NCBI GenBank assembly: GCA_030605895.1
Contig: JAUWHL010000314.1
Location: 1-5,623 of the forward strand
Reading direction: 5' to 3'
Origin: Promethearchaeota archaeon
GTDB lineage: Archaea; Asgardarchaeota; Lokiarchaeia; Sigyniarchaeales; SOKP01
Length of the DNA stretch: 5,623 nucleotides
Positions 1 through 5,071 of this stretch are shown in pieces. Positions within the stretch are counted from its first letter, which is position 1. Each line of letters starts with the position of its first letter. The notes under the pieces are model-generated. The model made no database searches and was not told the origin of the DNA. It worked only from the letters and a program-made list of their open reading frames with translations. A program made the translations under genes and the position numbers.

Positions 1-1465
1 CGATGTTTTAATTATTGGAGGCGGCGTTACCGGTTGTTGCATCGCTCGTACGCTTTCAAAATATGATTTAAATATTTGTTTATTAGAAAAAGAGGCGGAA
101 GTCGCTTCTGGAACCACTAAGGCTAATTCTGGCGTAATACATGCAGGGTATGCATCTCCTAGAGATTACATTAAAAGACACTTATCTATTAGGGGAAATA
201 AAATGTATACACAAGCAGCAGAGGAATTGAATTTCCCTTTCAAACGAATTGGTTCATTTGTTGTAGCGTTAGAGGATAATCAGATTAAACAGTTGGAAGA
301 AGAAAGAAAAAAGGGGACTGAGGATGGTGTTCCTAGATTAGACGTAATTTTGGATAAAAAAAAAATAAAGCAAATGGAACCCAATTTAACTGATGAGGTT
401 GTTGGTGTGTTGCATGCACCGTCCGCAGGTCTTGCTAGTCCTTATGAGTTAACATTCGCATTAGCTGAAAATGCTGTTATGAATGGAGTAAAATTTTTCA
501 GAAATCATGAAGTTGTTAAAATTAAACATCAAGATTATATTTTTACTGTACGGACATATGCAGGTGAATTTCAGAGCAGAAATATTATTAATGCTGCTGG
601 ATTGCACGCGGCGAAAATTTCTAGAATGTTAGGTTTGGATTATTTTAGCATAATGCCAAGAAAGGGCGAATATATTCTTTTTGATCGTAATGCGATTCAA
701 TTAAATAAGATCCTATTCCCAATTCCCACAAAAGTATCAAAAGGTATTTTAGTCTGTCCTACATTACATGGAAACACATTTGTAGGTCCTAATGCTCAAA
801 ATATAACTGATCGTGAAGATATGGCAACAACTACTGCGGGTTTAAAAGAAATTTTGGAAGGTGGGATGAAACTGATCCCTGGTATCCCCGCAAGAAGCTC
901 GATTAGAAACTTTGCTGGTTTAAGAGCTGTTCCAGATACATATGATTTTATTATTGATAATACTGATATATACGGGTTTATTAATGTAGCAGGGATTTTA
1001 TCACCAGGTCTTACAGCAACATTTGCAATTGCAGAAAAAGTGGTTGAATTTCTCGAATTATTAGGTTTAGATTTAAAAGTTAAGGAAGATTACAACCCCC
1101 TTCGCCCTAAACCAGAAAGACTTCAAGATTTTACAAAAGAAGAACTCGATAAAAAAATACAAGAAGATCCAGCATGGGGTAAAATCATATGTCGATGTGA
1201 AACGATTCCAGAAAAAGAAATAATAAATGCAATTCATGCTCCAGTTGGAGCTAATACCGTGGATGGAATTAAATTCCGCTGTCGACCAGGCATGGGCAGA
1301 TGTCAAGGAGGATTCTGCCGGCCTCGAGTCATTGAAATCCTTTCAAGAGAACTGAACAAATCATATGAAGAAATTACAAAGATGGGAGAAGATACTAATA
1401 TTTTAGTAGGAAAAACAAAAGATTTCGTATTAAAAAATAAAAGAGGAAGACCTCGGGGAGAATGA
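1..1465 (+). CDS. glpA: GlpA-type FAD-dependent glycerol-3-phosphate dehydrogenase with BFD-like [2Fe-2S] domain, 5' end cut by window
   Basis: This is a DAO-superfamily flavoprotein that probably oxidises sn-glycerol-3-phosphate or a related 2-hydroxyacid. The frame is open from the first complete codon (position 2), giving 487 visible residues; only a few residues (a start Met plus a short lead into the first beta strand) seem missing. Counting from that codon: the FAD motif GGGVTG is at 6-11, with E29 ending the second beta strand. TTKANSGVIHAGY follows at 38-50, NAAG at 197-200, AGLR at 305-308 and the FAD-closing GILSPGLTA near 331-339. The C-terminal BFD-like domain (about 394-447) has C397, C399, C434 and C439, i.e. 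CxC-x34-C-x4-C, with GMGRCQGGFC. Length fits GlpA-like proteins that carry this domain. The Met at 203 is internal, because the FAD motif lies upstream of it. It overlaps gene 2 by 4 nt. LhgO-like 2-hydroxyglutarate oxidase is the main alternative; the symbol reflects family, not proven substrate. Confidence 0.88.
   Translation, partial: DVLIIGGGVTGCCIARTLSKYDLNICLLEKEAEVASGTTKANSGVIHAGYASPRDYIKRHLSIRGNKMYTQAAEELNFPFKRIGSFVVALEDNQIKQLEEERKKGTEDGVPRLDVILDKKKIKQMEPNLTDEVVGVLHAPSAGLASPYELTFALAENAVMNGVKFFRNHEVVKIKHQDYIFTVRTYAGEFQSRNIINAAGLHAAKISRMLGLDYFSIMPRKGEYILFDRNAIQLNKILFPIPTKVSKGILVCPTLHGNTFVGPNAQNITDREDMATTTAGLKEILEGGMKLIPGIPARSSIRNFAGLRAVPDTYDFIIDNTDIYGFINVAGILSPGLTATFAIAEKVVEFLELLGLDLKVKEDYNPLRPKPERLQDFTKEELDKKIQEDPAWGKIICRCETIPEKEIINAIHAPVGANTVDGIKFRCRPGMGRCQGGFCRPRVIEILSRELNKSYEEITKMGEDTNILVGKTKDFVLKNKRGRPRGE
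1462..1465 (+). promoter_or_regulatory. ATGA stop/start overlap coupling genes 1 and 2
   Basis: The four bases contain both the ATG of the second gene and the TGA of the first. This geometry usually means the downstream gene is translated by ribosomes finishing the upstream one, consistent with two subunits made in fixed ratio. Purine-rich AGAGGA (1442-1447) and GGGGAG (1455-1460) just upstream may also help re-initiation. Confidence 0.75.
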
Positions 1466-2760
1466 AAAAATATAAAGTAGATGTTGCTGTTATAGGTGGT
1501 GGATCTGCAGGGTTAGCTGCTGCTATAGTTGTTAAAAAAGCGGAATTAGATGTTTTAATTTTAGAAAGGGATAAAGAATTAGGAGGAATAACGCTCCAAT
1601 GCATTCATAATGGTTTTGGACTACATGAATTTGAAGAAGAATTAACTGGTCCTGAATATGTTCAAAGATTTATAAACCGAGCTAAAGATTTAAATATTCC
1701 TTCTAAATTAGATACCATGGTAATTGAATTTACTCCAGATAAAACAATATACGCTGTAAATAATATGGAAGGACTTATTGAGATTAAAGCTAAAGCCATT
1801 ATCCTTGCTATGGGATGCCGCGAAAGAACACGGGGAGCAATTAATATACCTGGGTTTCGACCTGCTGGAATATTTACTGCCGGACAAGCTCAAAGATTTG
1901 TTAATATTGAAGGATATTTACCTGGTAGAACTTTTGTTATTTTAGGAAGTGGGGATATCGGTATGATTATGGCGCGTCGTCTAACATGGGAAGGTTGTGA
2001 AGTTAAAGCTGTCGTGGAAATTCAACCTTACGTAAGTGGATTAATAAGAAATGAAGTTCAATGCTTAGAAGACTATGGAATTCCATTAATAACCAGTTAT
2101 ACAATAACAAAGATACATGGAAAGGAGAGAGTTCAAGGGGTGACAATATCAAAAGTAGATAGAAATTTCGATAGAGTTATTGGATCTGATAAATTTATTG
2201 AGTGCGATACACTATTACTATCTGTTGGTTTAATTCCTGAAAATGAGCTTACAAGGGAAGCAGGGGCAAAAATTTCACAAATGGGGGGACCAGTTATAGA
2301 TAATAATTTAGAAACTACCATTGAAGGAGTGTTTGCATGTGGTAATGTTTTACAAGTTCATGATTTAGTTGATCTGGTTACCGCAGAGGCAAAACGTGCA
2401 GGATTAAATGCCGTTGAATATGTAAAAGAAAGATATGATATAAAGGTTGAAAAAAAAGACCAAATAATTTGTACTTTTGGTGAAAATGTTAATTATATAA
2501 AACCTGATTTGATTAATCGAACTGACCTCTCCAAAGATATTATTTTTACTTTTAGAGTTAAACGACCAGATCGTAGACTTTTAATTCAATTTAAAGATGA
2601 TAAAAACAAAATTGTTTACAAAAGAAAGAAAATATATGTTATTCCGAGCGAAATGATTGAATTGAAATTAAATTTAAGCGAACATCAAATAGATCCTGAT
2701 TGTAAAAGATTGGAAGTTGAAGTAATCCCTCGACCAGAGGTATTAATCGAGGAAGATTGA
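1462..2760 (+). CDS. FAD/NAD(P)-binding oxidoreductase, partner subunit of the GlpA-like dehydrogenase
   Basis: This 432-residue two-dinucleotide-binding flavoprotein belongs to the pyridine nucleotide-disulfide reductase class. The FAD motif GGGSAG is at residues 12-17 with acidic E35 closing the beta-alpha-beta unit. A GGITLQCIHNGFGL segment (41-54) is characteristic of the group found beside GlpA-like genes. The NAD(P) motif GSGDIG is at 162-167, and the second FAD contact, GVFACGN, at 289-295. Residues from about 340 form a beta-rich C-terminal extension that lacks an obvious cofactor motif. It likely moves electrons between the substrate-oxidising subunit and NAD(P)+ or another acceptor; which acceptor cannot be read here. 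C47 is not part of a CxxxxC redox disulfide, so a disulfide reductase role is unlikely. The ATG overlaps the upstream stop (ATGA), implying translational coupling; purine-rich AGAGGA (1442-1447) and GGGGAG (1455-1460) precede it. The layout recalls HcnB and the alpha subunits of sarcosine-oxidase-like enzymes. Confidence 0.88.
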   Translation: MKKYKVDVAVIGGGSAGLAAAIVVKKAELDVLILERDKELGGITLQCIHNGFGLHEFEEELTGPEYVQRFINRAKDLNIPSKLDTMVIEFTPDKTIYAVNNMEGLIEIKAKAIILAMGCRERTRGAINIPGFRPAGIFTAGQAQRFVNIEGYLPGRTFVILGSGDIGMIMARRLTWEGCEVKAVVEIQPYVSGLIRNEVQCLEDYGIPLITSYTITKIHGKERVQGVTISKVDRNFDRVIGSDKFIECDTLLLSVGLIPENELTREAGAKISQMGGPVIDNNLETTIEGVFACGNVLQVHDLVDLVTAEAKRAGLNAVEYVKERYDIKVEKKDQIICTFGENVNYIKPDLINRTDLSKDIIFTFRVKRPDRRLLIQFKDDKNKIVYKRKKIYVIPSEMIELKLNLSEHQIDPDCKRLEVEVIPRPEVLIEED

Positions 2761-2768
2761 TTATAAAT

Positions 2769-2774
2769 AGAGGT
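2769..2774 (+). promoter_or_regulatory. Shine-Dalgarno site AGAGGT for the DUF1667 gene
   Basis: AGAGGT lies 8 nt before the ATG at 2783 and matches most of the canonical GGAGGT core. It sits in the 22-nt gap after the TGA of gene 2 and supports the chosen start. No promoter or terminator fits in so short a gap, so the three genes are probably one transcript. Confidence 0.65.
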
Positions 2775-2782
2775 AATAAAAA

Positions 2783-3178
2783 ATGTCGGCTAAAATTAAA
2801 GAAAATGAACTTCCCGAAGGGTTTAAGGATATAAGATGCATTATTTGTCCAACTGGTTGCCTTGTGCATGTTGAAAACGTTAATGGCGAATTAATTATGG
2901 AGGGTCATTCTTGTAAAAGAGGGGAAGAATATGCAAGAGAGGAATTCGTTGCCCCAAAAAGAATTCTTACTACAACAATGCTAGTAGAAAATGGATTCTT
3001 GCCTTTGATACCTGTTAGATCAGATAAACCAATTCCAAAAGAAAAATTAAGAGATGCTTTAAAAAAAATCGCTCAAACTGTTGCTAACGTACCTATCAAA
3101 ATGGGGGATATTTTAATCGAGAATGTGTTAGGGTTGGAAATTAATATTATTGCTAGTAGAGATTTAATTGAAATTTAA
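2783..3178 (+). CDS. DUF1667 small Fe-S protein, third subunit of the GlpA-like dehydrogenase operon
   Basis: This 131-residue protein has an N-terminal cysteine cluster, C19-x2-C22-x3-C26 with C44 following in HSCKRGEEYA. That spacing resembles the [4Fe-4S] site at the N-terminus of molybdopterin oxidoreductases, so a [4Fe-4S] cluster is a reasonable inference. After it come ILTTTM (about 60-65), LPLIPVRSDKPIPKEKL (about 73-89) and a C-terminal segment with a KMGDIL-like stretch, all typical of DUF1667. Family members usually sit directly behind a GlpA-like and a Pyr_redox-type gene, as in Thermotoga and many Firmicutes, which is the arrangement here. It starts 22 nt after gene 2 with its own Shine-Dalgarno-like AGAGGT. 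No signal peptide or membrane segment is visible, so it is probably a soluble electron-transfer subunit. The family's biochemical role is not firmly established. Confidence 0.86.
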   Translation: MSAKIKENELPEGFKDIRCIICPTGCLVHVENVNGELIMEGHSCKRGEEYAREEFVAPKRILTTTMLVENGFLPLIPVRSDKPIPKEKLRDALKKIAQTVANVPIKMGDILIENVLGLEINIIASRDLIEI

Positions 3179-3180
3179 AA

Positions 3181-3195
3181 TTATTTTTATTCTTT
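3181..3195 (+). terminator. Possible T-rich terminator after the dehydrogenase operon
   Basis: Directly after the TAA of gene 3 the + strand reads TTATTTTTATTCTTT. Archaeal RNA polymerase can stop on U-rich tracts without a hairpin. The longest T-run here is only five, so this is a weak candidate. Confidence 0.35.
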
Positions 3196-3280
3196 AAGAA
3201 TTAAAAATTTAATAGTTTAACATTTGAAGGTTTACCTAAATTTATTATAAATCGTTCTTATTGATATTTTCATTTTACTA

Positions 3281-3292
3281 AAATATATAAAA
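3281..3292 (+). promoter_or_regulatory. Candidate TATA box for the zinc-ribbon gene
   Basis: AAATATATAAAA in the 186-nt gap is the best TATA-like element there. By normal archaeal spacing it would place the transcript start near 3310-3315, giving a leader of about 50 nt that includes the GGAGAG site. The whole gap is very AT-rich and a second box-like stretch (TTATAAAT, about 3245-3252) exists, so the choice is uncertain. Confidence 0.3.
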
Positions 3293-3352
3293 TCAGACTT
3301 AGATTAGATTGTTAAAAATAATTTCAATAAATTTTTAAAATAACAAAATTTA

Positions 3353-3358
3353 GGAGAG
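3353..3358 (+). promoter_or_regulatory. Shine-Dalgarno site GGAGAG that decides a TTG start
   Basis: GGAGAG is followed by a 6-nt T-rich spacer and then TTG at 3365. No ATG or GTG is available in this frame between the in-frame stop at 3341-3343 and residue 66, so this site is the main evidence that the zinc-ribbon protein starts at TTG. Confidence 0.65.
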
Positions 3359-3364
3359 ATTTTT

Positions 3365-3721
3365 TTGTCAGAATTTGAACAAAAGGTATTGAAACTACTT
3401 GAAGATATAAATGGTAAATTAGATAAATTATTAAAAACTGAACCTGCTCCAATAAGTTCTGCTCCAACGCCTTCAGCTGCACCTTCTCCCGTTCCTTCTC
3501 CCGCAGTTACTACAGTTAAACCTTCAGCAATTGTTGAGAGACAAGAGGAAGCAGCACGAATGGAAGAAAAACCTCCTGTTGAAGGTAGACGAGTCTGTCC
3601 TGAGTGTGGAGGGACTGCTTTTGCCACACATGAAGACAGAAATCAAGTATTACATCAGATGGGCGGTGTAAAGATATATGCGAAAAGATATGTCTGTAAG
3701 AAGTGTGGTTGGGAAGCGTAA
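3365..3721 (+). CDS. Small coiled-coil/zinc-ribbon protein, function unknown
   Basis: This 118-residue protein has three parts. Residues 1-24 form an amphipathic helix with leucine/valine/isoleucine at heptad-like spacing, probably a short coiled coil. Residues 27-54 are a Pro/Ala/Ser/Thr-rich linker, followed by a charged stretch to about 74. Residues 75-118 hold a zinc ribbon with C78-x2-C81 and C111-x2-C114 (CPECGG ... CKKCGW). The start is TTG: there is no in-frame ATG before residue 66, an in-frame stop lies upstream at 3341-3343, and GGAGAG sits 6 nt before the TTG. No catalytic motif is visible. The design suggests a binding or adaptor protein, with the helix for oligomerisation and the ribbon for protein or nucleic-acid contact, but this is inference. 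It is separated from both neighbours by AT-rich gaps and is probably transcribed alone. I recall similar short ribbons from Lokiarchaeal genomes but cannot assign a named family. Confidence 0.8.
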   Translation: MSEFEQKVLKLLEDINGKLDKLLKTEPAPISSAPTPSAAPSPVPSPAVTTVKPSAIVERQEEAARMEEKPPVEGRRVCPECGGTAFATHEDRNQVLHQMGGVKIYAKRYVCKKCGWEA

Positions 3722-3725
3722 AACA

Positions 3726-3750
3726 TTTTTTTAACTTTTTTTTATATTTT
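3726..3750 (+). terminator. Oligo-T terminator after the zinc-ribbon gene
   Basis: Three T-runs (7, 8 and 4 bases, at 3726-3732, 3736-3743 and 3747-3750) begin 4 nt after the TAA. There is no stem before them. This is the classic archaeal oligo-T termination pattern and the strongest terminator in the window, so the radical SAM gene probably has its own promoter. Confidence 0.65.
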
Positions 3751-3782
3751 CTTAAAAATAGGACATTTTTATTTGAACCCAA

Positions 3783-3790
3783 TTTATAAT
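3783..3790 (+). promoter_or_regulatory. Candidate TATA box for the radical SAM gene
   Basis: TTTATAAT lies about 60 nt before the ATG at 3850 and just after the oligo-T region that should end the zinc-ribbon transcript. A start near 3812 would give a leader of about 40 nt. The background is so AT-rich that this is only a candidate. Confidence 0.25.
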
Positions 3791-3849
3791 TCTTCTAAGT
3801 TAGATTTTTAATTTCACTTTGCTTTAAGTTCTTAATTAGAAACGTAATA

Positions 3850-4955
3850 ATGTACTTGTGGTGTAAAATTAAATTCCCCAAAGAAGAATTAAAAAATATA
3901 TCCAATATATTAAAAACTTCATTTTAAACAATTTTACAGCCCAAAAGATTCCATATTCCGCACAGATAGAATTAACTTTACGTTGTAATGGTAGGTGTTC
4001 ATTTTGCTCAATTCATTCTTTGCCCGAATCTATTTTAGGTACGGATATGACTACAGAACAAATAAAATATCTTATTGACGAGCTTGCAAACTTAGGAGTA
4101 CTTGCCCTTTCTTTTACAGGGGGAGAACCAACTTTAAGAAAAGATCTTCCAGAATTAATATATTATACTGGAGTAGAACATGGTTTTGTGAATGGAATGG
4201 CAACTAATGGATACTTATTACCAAAATTATTTAAAGAACATAAAATTGAAGGATTAGACTTTATTCTAATCTCACTAGATTACCCCACTGCGGAACTTCA
4301 TGATAAAATGCGAGGACTTAAGACATTTGATAGAATTATTGAATCCATTTACTTAGCAAATAAACTCGATATCAAAGTCATTATTAGTACGGTAGTTATG
4401 AAAGATAATATTCATCTTATGGATGATATTTGCAAATTAGCTGAAAAACTAGGTTGTTCACTTGAGATATACCCATGCGAAGATATCATCAGAGATTATC
4501 CTGATAAAAGTTATCATATCAAAGATATTCAAGATATGATACCTGATATATCTATTTGGGGGAATCAAATTCGAATTTTAAGAAAAAAATATCATAATAT
4601 TTTAACAGACCCAGTTAGCATTGAAGTAGTTGAGAAAGGTTTTGGAGGGTATCCGCAATATAATCAAAAAATATTGCGTTGTCATGTAGCTGAAGCTTAT
4701 ATATTCATAAGTCATGATGGGTTTATTAGTTATCCTTGTAAAATTCACCCTATAAAAAGATTTAATGCTTTAAAATATCCAATATCAACAATTTATAATT
4801 CTCATGAAGTAAAAGAAATAATGAAAATGCATGATAATTATCGTTTCTGTGATAATTGTCGCTTAGGATGTGCTATAGCATCATCAATACCGACTCGTTG
4901 GAAAACACTTTATGCTAAATATATTAAAGGATTTATAGATGGGGGCTTAAGATAA
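3850..4955 (+). CDS. Radical SAM protein with SPASM-like C-terminus, apparent -1 frameshift near the 5' end
   Basis: This is a radical SAM enzyme of unknown substrate. The SAM-binding [4Fe-4S] motif CNGRCSFC (CX3CX2C) is encoded at 3984-4007, preceded by IPYSAQIELTLR. The GGEP motif is at 4119-4130. Cysteines at 4680 and 4737, followed by a C-x2-C-x3-C group at 4848, 4857 and 4869, form a reduced SPASM/twitch-like auxiliary cluster region. The frame carrying the motif is open from 3873 to the TAA at 4953-4955 but has no ATG, GTG or TTG before the motif. The first one, TTG at 4020, would remove the essential cysteines. ATG 3850 in another frame encodes MYLWCKIKFPKEELK, then meets the A6 run at 3891-3896. 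One extra A, or a -1 slip, joins it to KYIQYIKNFILNN and gives about 368 residues, normal for SPASM proteins. No Shine-Dalgarno is seen before ATG 3850. Family call is firm, exact start is not. Confidence 0.72.
3891..3897 (+). other. A6 run / A AAA AAT heptamer at the radical SAM frameshift
   Basis: Reading from ATG 3850, the codons here are TTA AAA AAT, so the bases form A AAA AAT, which fits the X XXY YYZ pattern of -1 slippery sites. A -1 shift here, or one additional A, moves reading into the frame holding the radical SAM motif. Without it the ATG frame ends at a TAA near 3925. No obvious downstream stem-loop stimulates slippage, so a homopolymer undercall or a real mutation are at least as likely. 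Confidence 0.5.
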
Positions 4956-4959
4956 AAAA

Positions 4960-4984
4960 GAGTAATTACTCAATATTATTTTTT
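4960..4984 (+). terminator. Palindrome plus T-run after the radical SAM gene
   Basis: A perfect 12-base palindrome, GAGTAATTACTC (4960-4971), begins 4 nt after the stop codon. It is followed by ATT-rich sequence and a six-T run at 4979-4984. The position and T-run suggest termination; the palindrome can only fold as a short stem with a tiny loop, so it could instead be a binding site for a dimeric protein. Confidence 0.45.
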
Positions 4985-5000
4985 CATCACTATTTTAGCC

Positions 5001-5021
5001 TTGATTTAAAAGAAAAATCAA
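5001..5021 (+). other. Small AT-rich hairpin between radical SAM and EMC3-like genes
   Basis: TTGATTT (5001-5007) and AAATCAA (5015-5021) form a 7-bp stem with a 7-nt loop. It contains only one G-C pair per strand and lies between the T-run at 4979-4984 and the TATA-like box at 5037-5044. In sequence this AT-rich such a stem can arise by chance; it could add to termination or mark an operator. Confidence 0.25.
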
Positions 5022-5036
5022 TTCATAAAATTTATT

Positions 5037-5044
5037 TTTAAATA
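5037..5044 (+). promoter_or_regulatory. Consensus TATA box for the EMC3-like gene
   Basis: TTTAAATA matches the archaeal TATA consensus TTTAWATA exactly. Its centre is about 31 nt before the ATG, so transcription would begin around 5065-5070 and the mRNA would be leaderless or nearly so. No clear BRE purine stretch is visible directly upstream. Confidence 0.4.
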
Positions 5045-5060
5045 CATTTTTCCTAATATA

Positions 5061-5065
5061 GTGAT
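5061..5065 (+). promoter_or_regulatory. Possible Shine-Dalgarno GTGAT for the EMC3-like gene
   Basis: GTGAT is the 3' part of the archaeal consensus GGAGGTGAT and lies 6 nt before the ATG at 5072. It may not be on the transcript if the TATA-like box at 5037-5044 is used, because the mRNA would then start only a few nucleotides before the ATG. Confidence 0.4.
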
Positions 5066-5071
5066 AGGATA

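Noticed and set aside
203..1465. GlpA-like gene starting at ATG 203
   Set aside because: The FAD-binding GGGVTG and HAGY motifs are encoded in the same open frame from position 2 onward, so the Met is internal and the true start is before the window.
1073..2869. Minus-strand open frames within the dehydrogenase operon (1073-1306, 1395-1604, 1708-1893, 2133-2321, 2639-2869)
   Set aside because: They lie wholly or almost wholly opposite well-supported + strand genes, and their translations show no recognisable motifs.
3179..3364. Small RNA or short gene in the gap after the DUF1667 gene
   Set aside because: The gap is almost pure A/T with only weak AT stems and no coding pattern. Apart from the TATA-like element and Shine-Dalgarno site nothing is supported.
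3444..3530. Pro/Ala/Ser-coding stretch as a DNA tandem repeat or minisatellite
   Set aside because: The codons vary and no unit repeats exactly; it is a low-complexity protein linker rather than a DNA repeat array.
3304..3782. Minus-strand open frames opposite the zinc-ribbon gene (3304-3627, 3516-3782)
   Set aside because: The Gly/Ala/Glu-rich stretch in one is the reverse reading of the Pro/Ala/Ser linker. The + strand has a Shine-Dalgarno site, the CxxC pairs and a fitting terminator.
4020..4955. Radical SAM gene starting at TTG 4020 (311 residues)
   Set aside because: This start lies after the CX3CX2C motif at 3984-4007, so the product would lack the SAM-binding cluster. The coding pattern clearly continues upstream.
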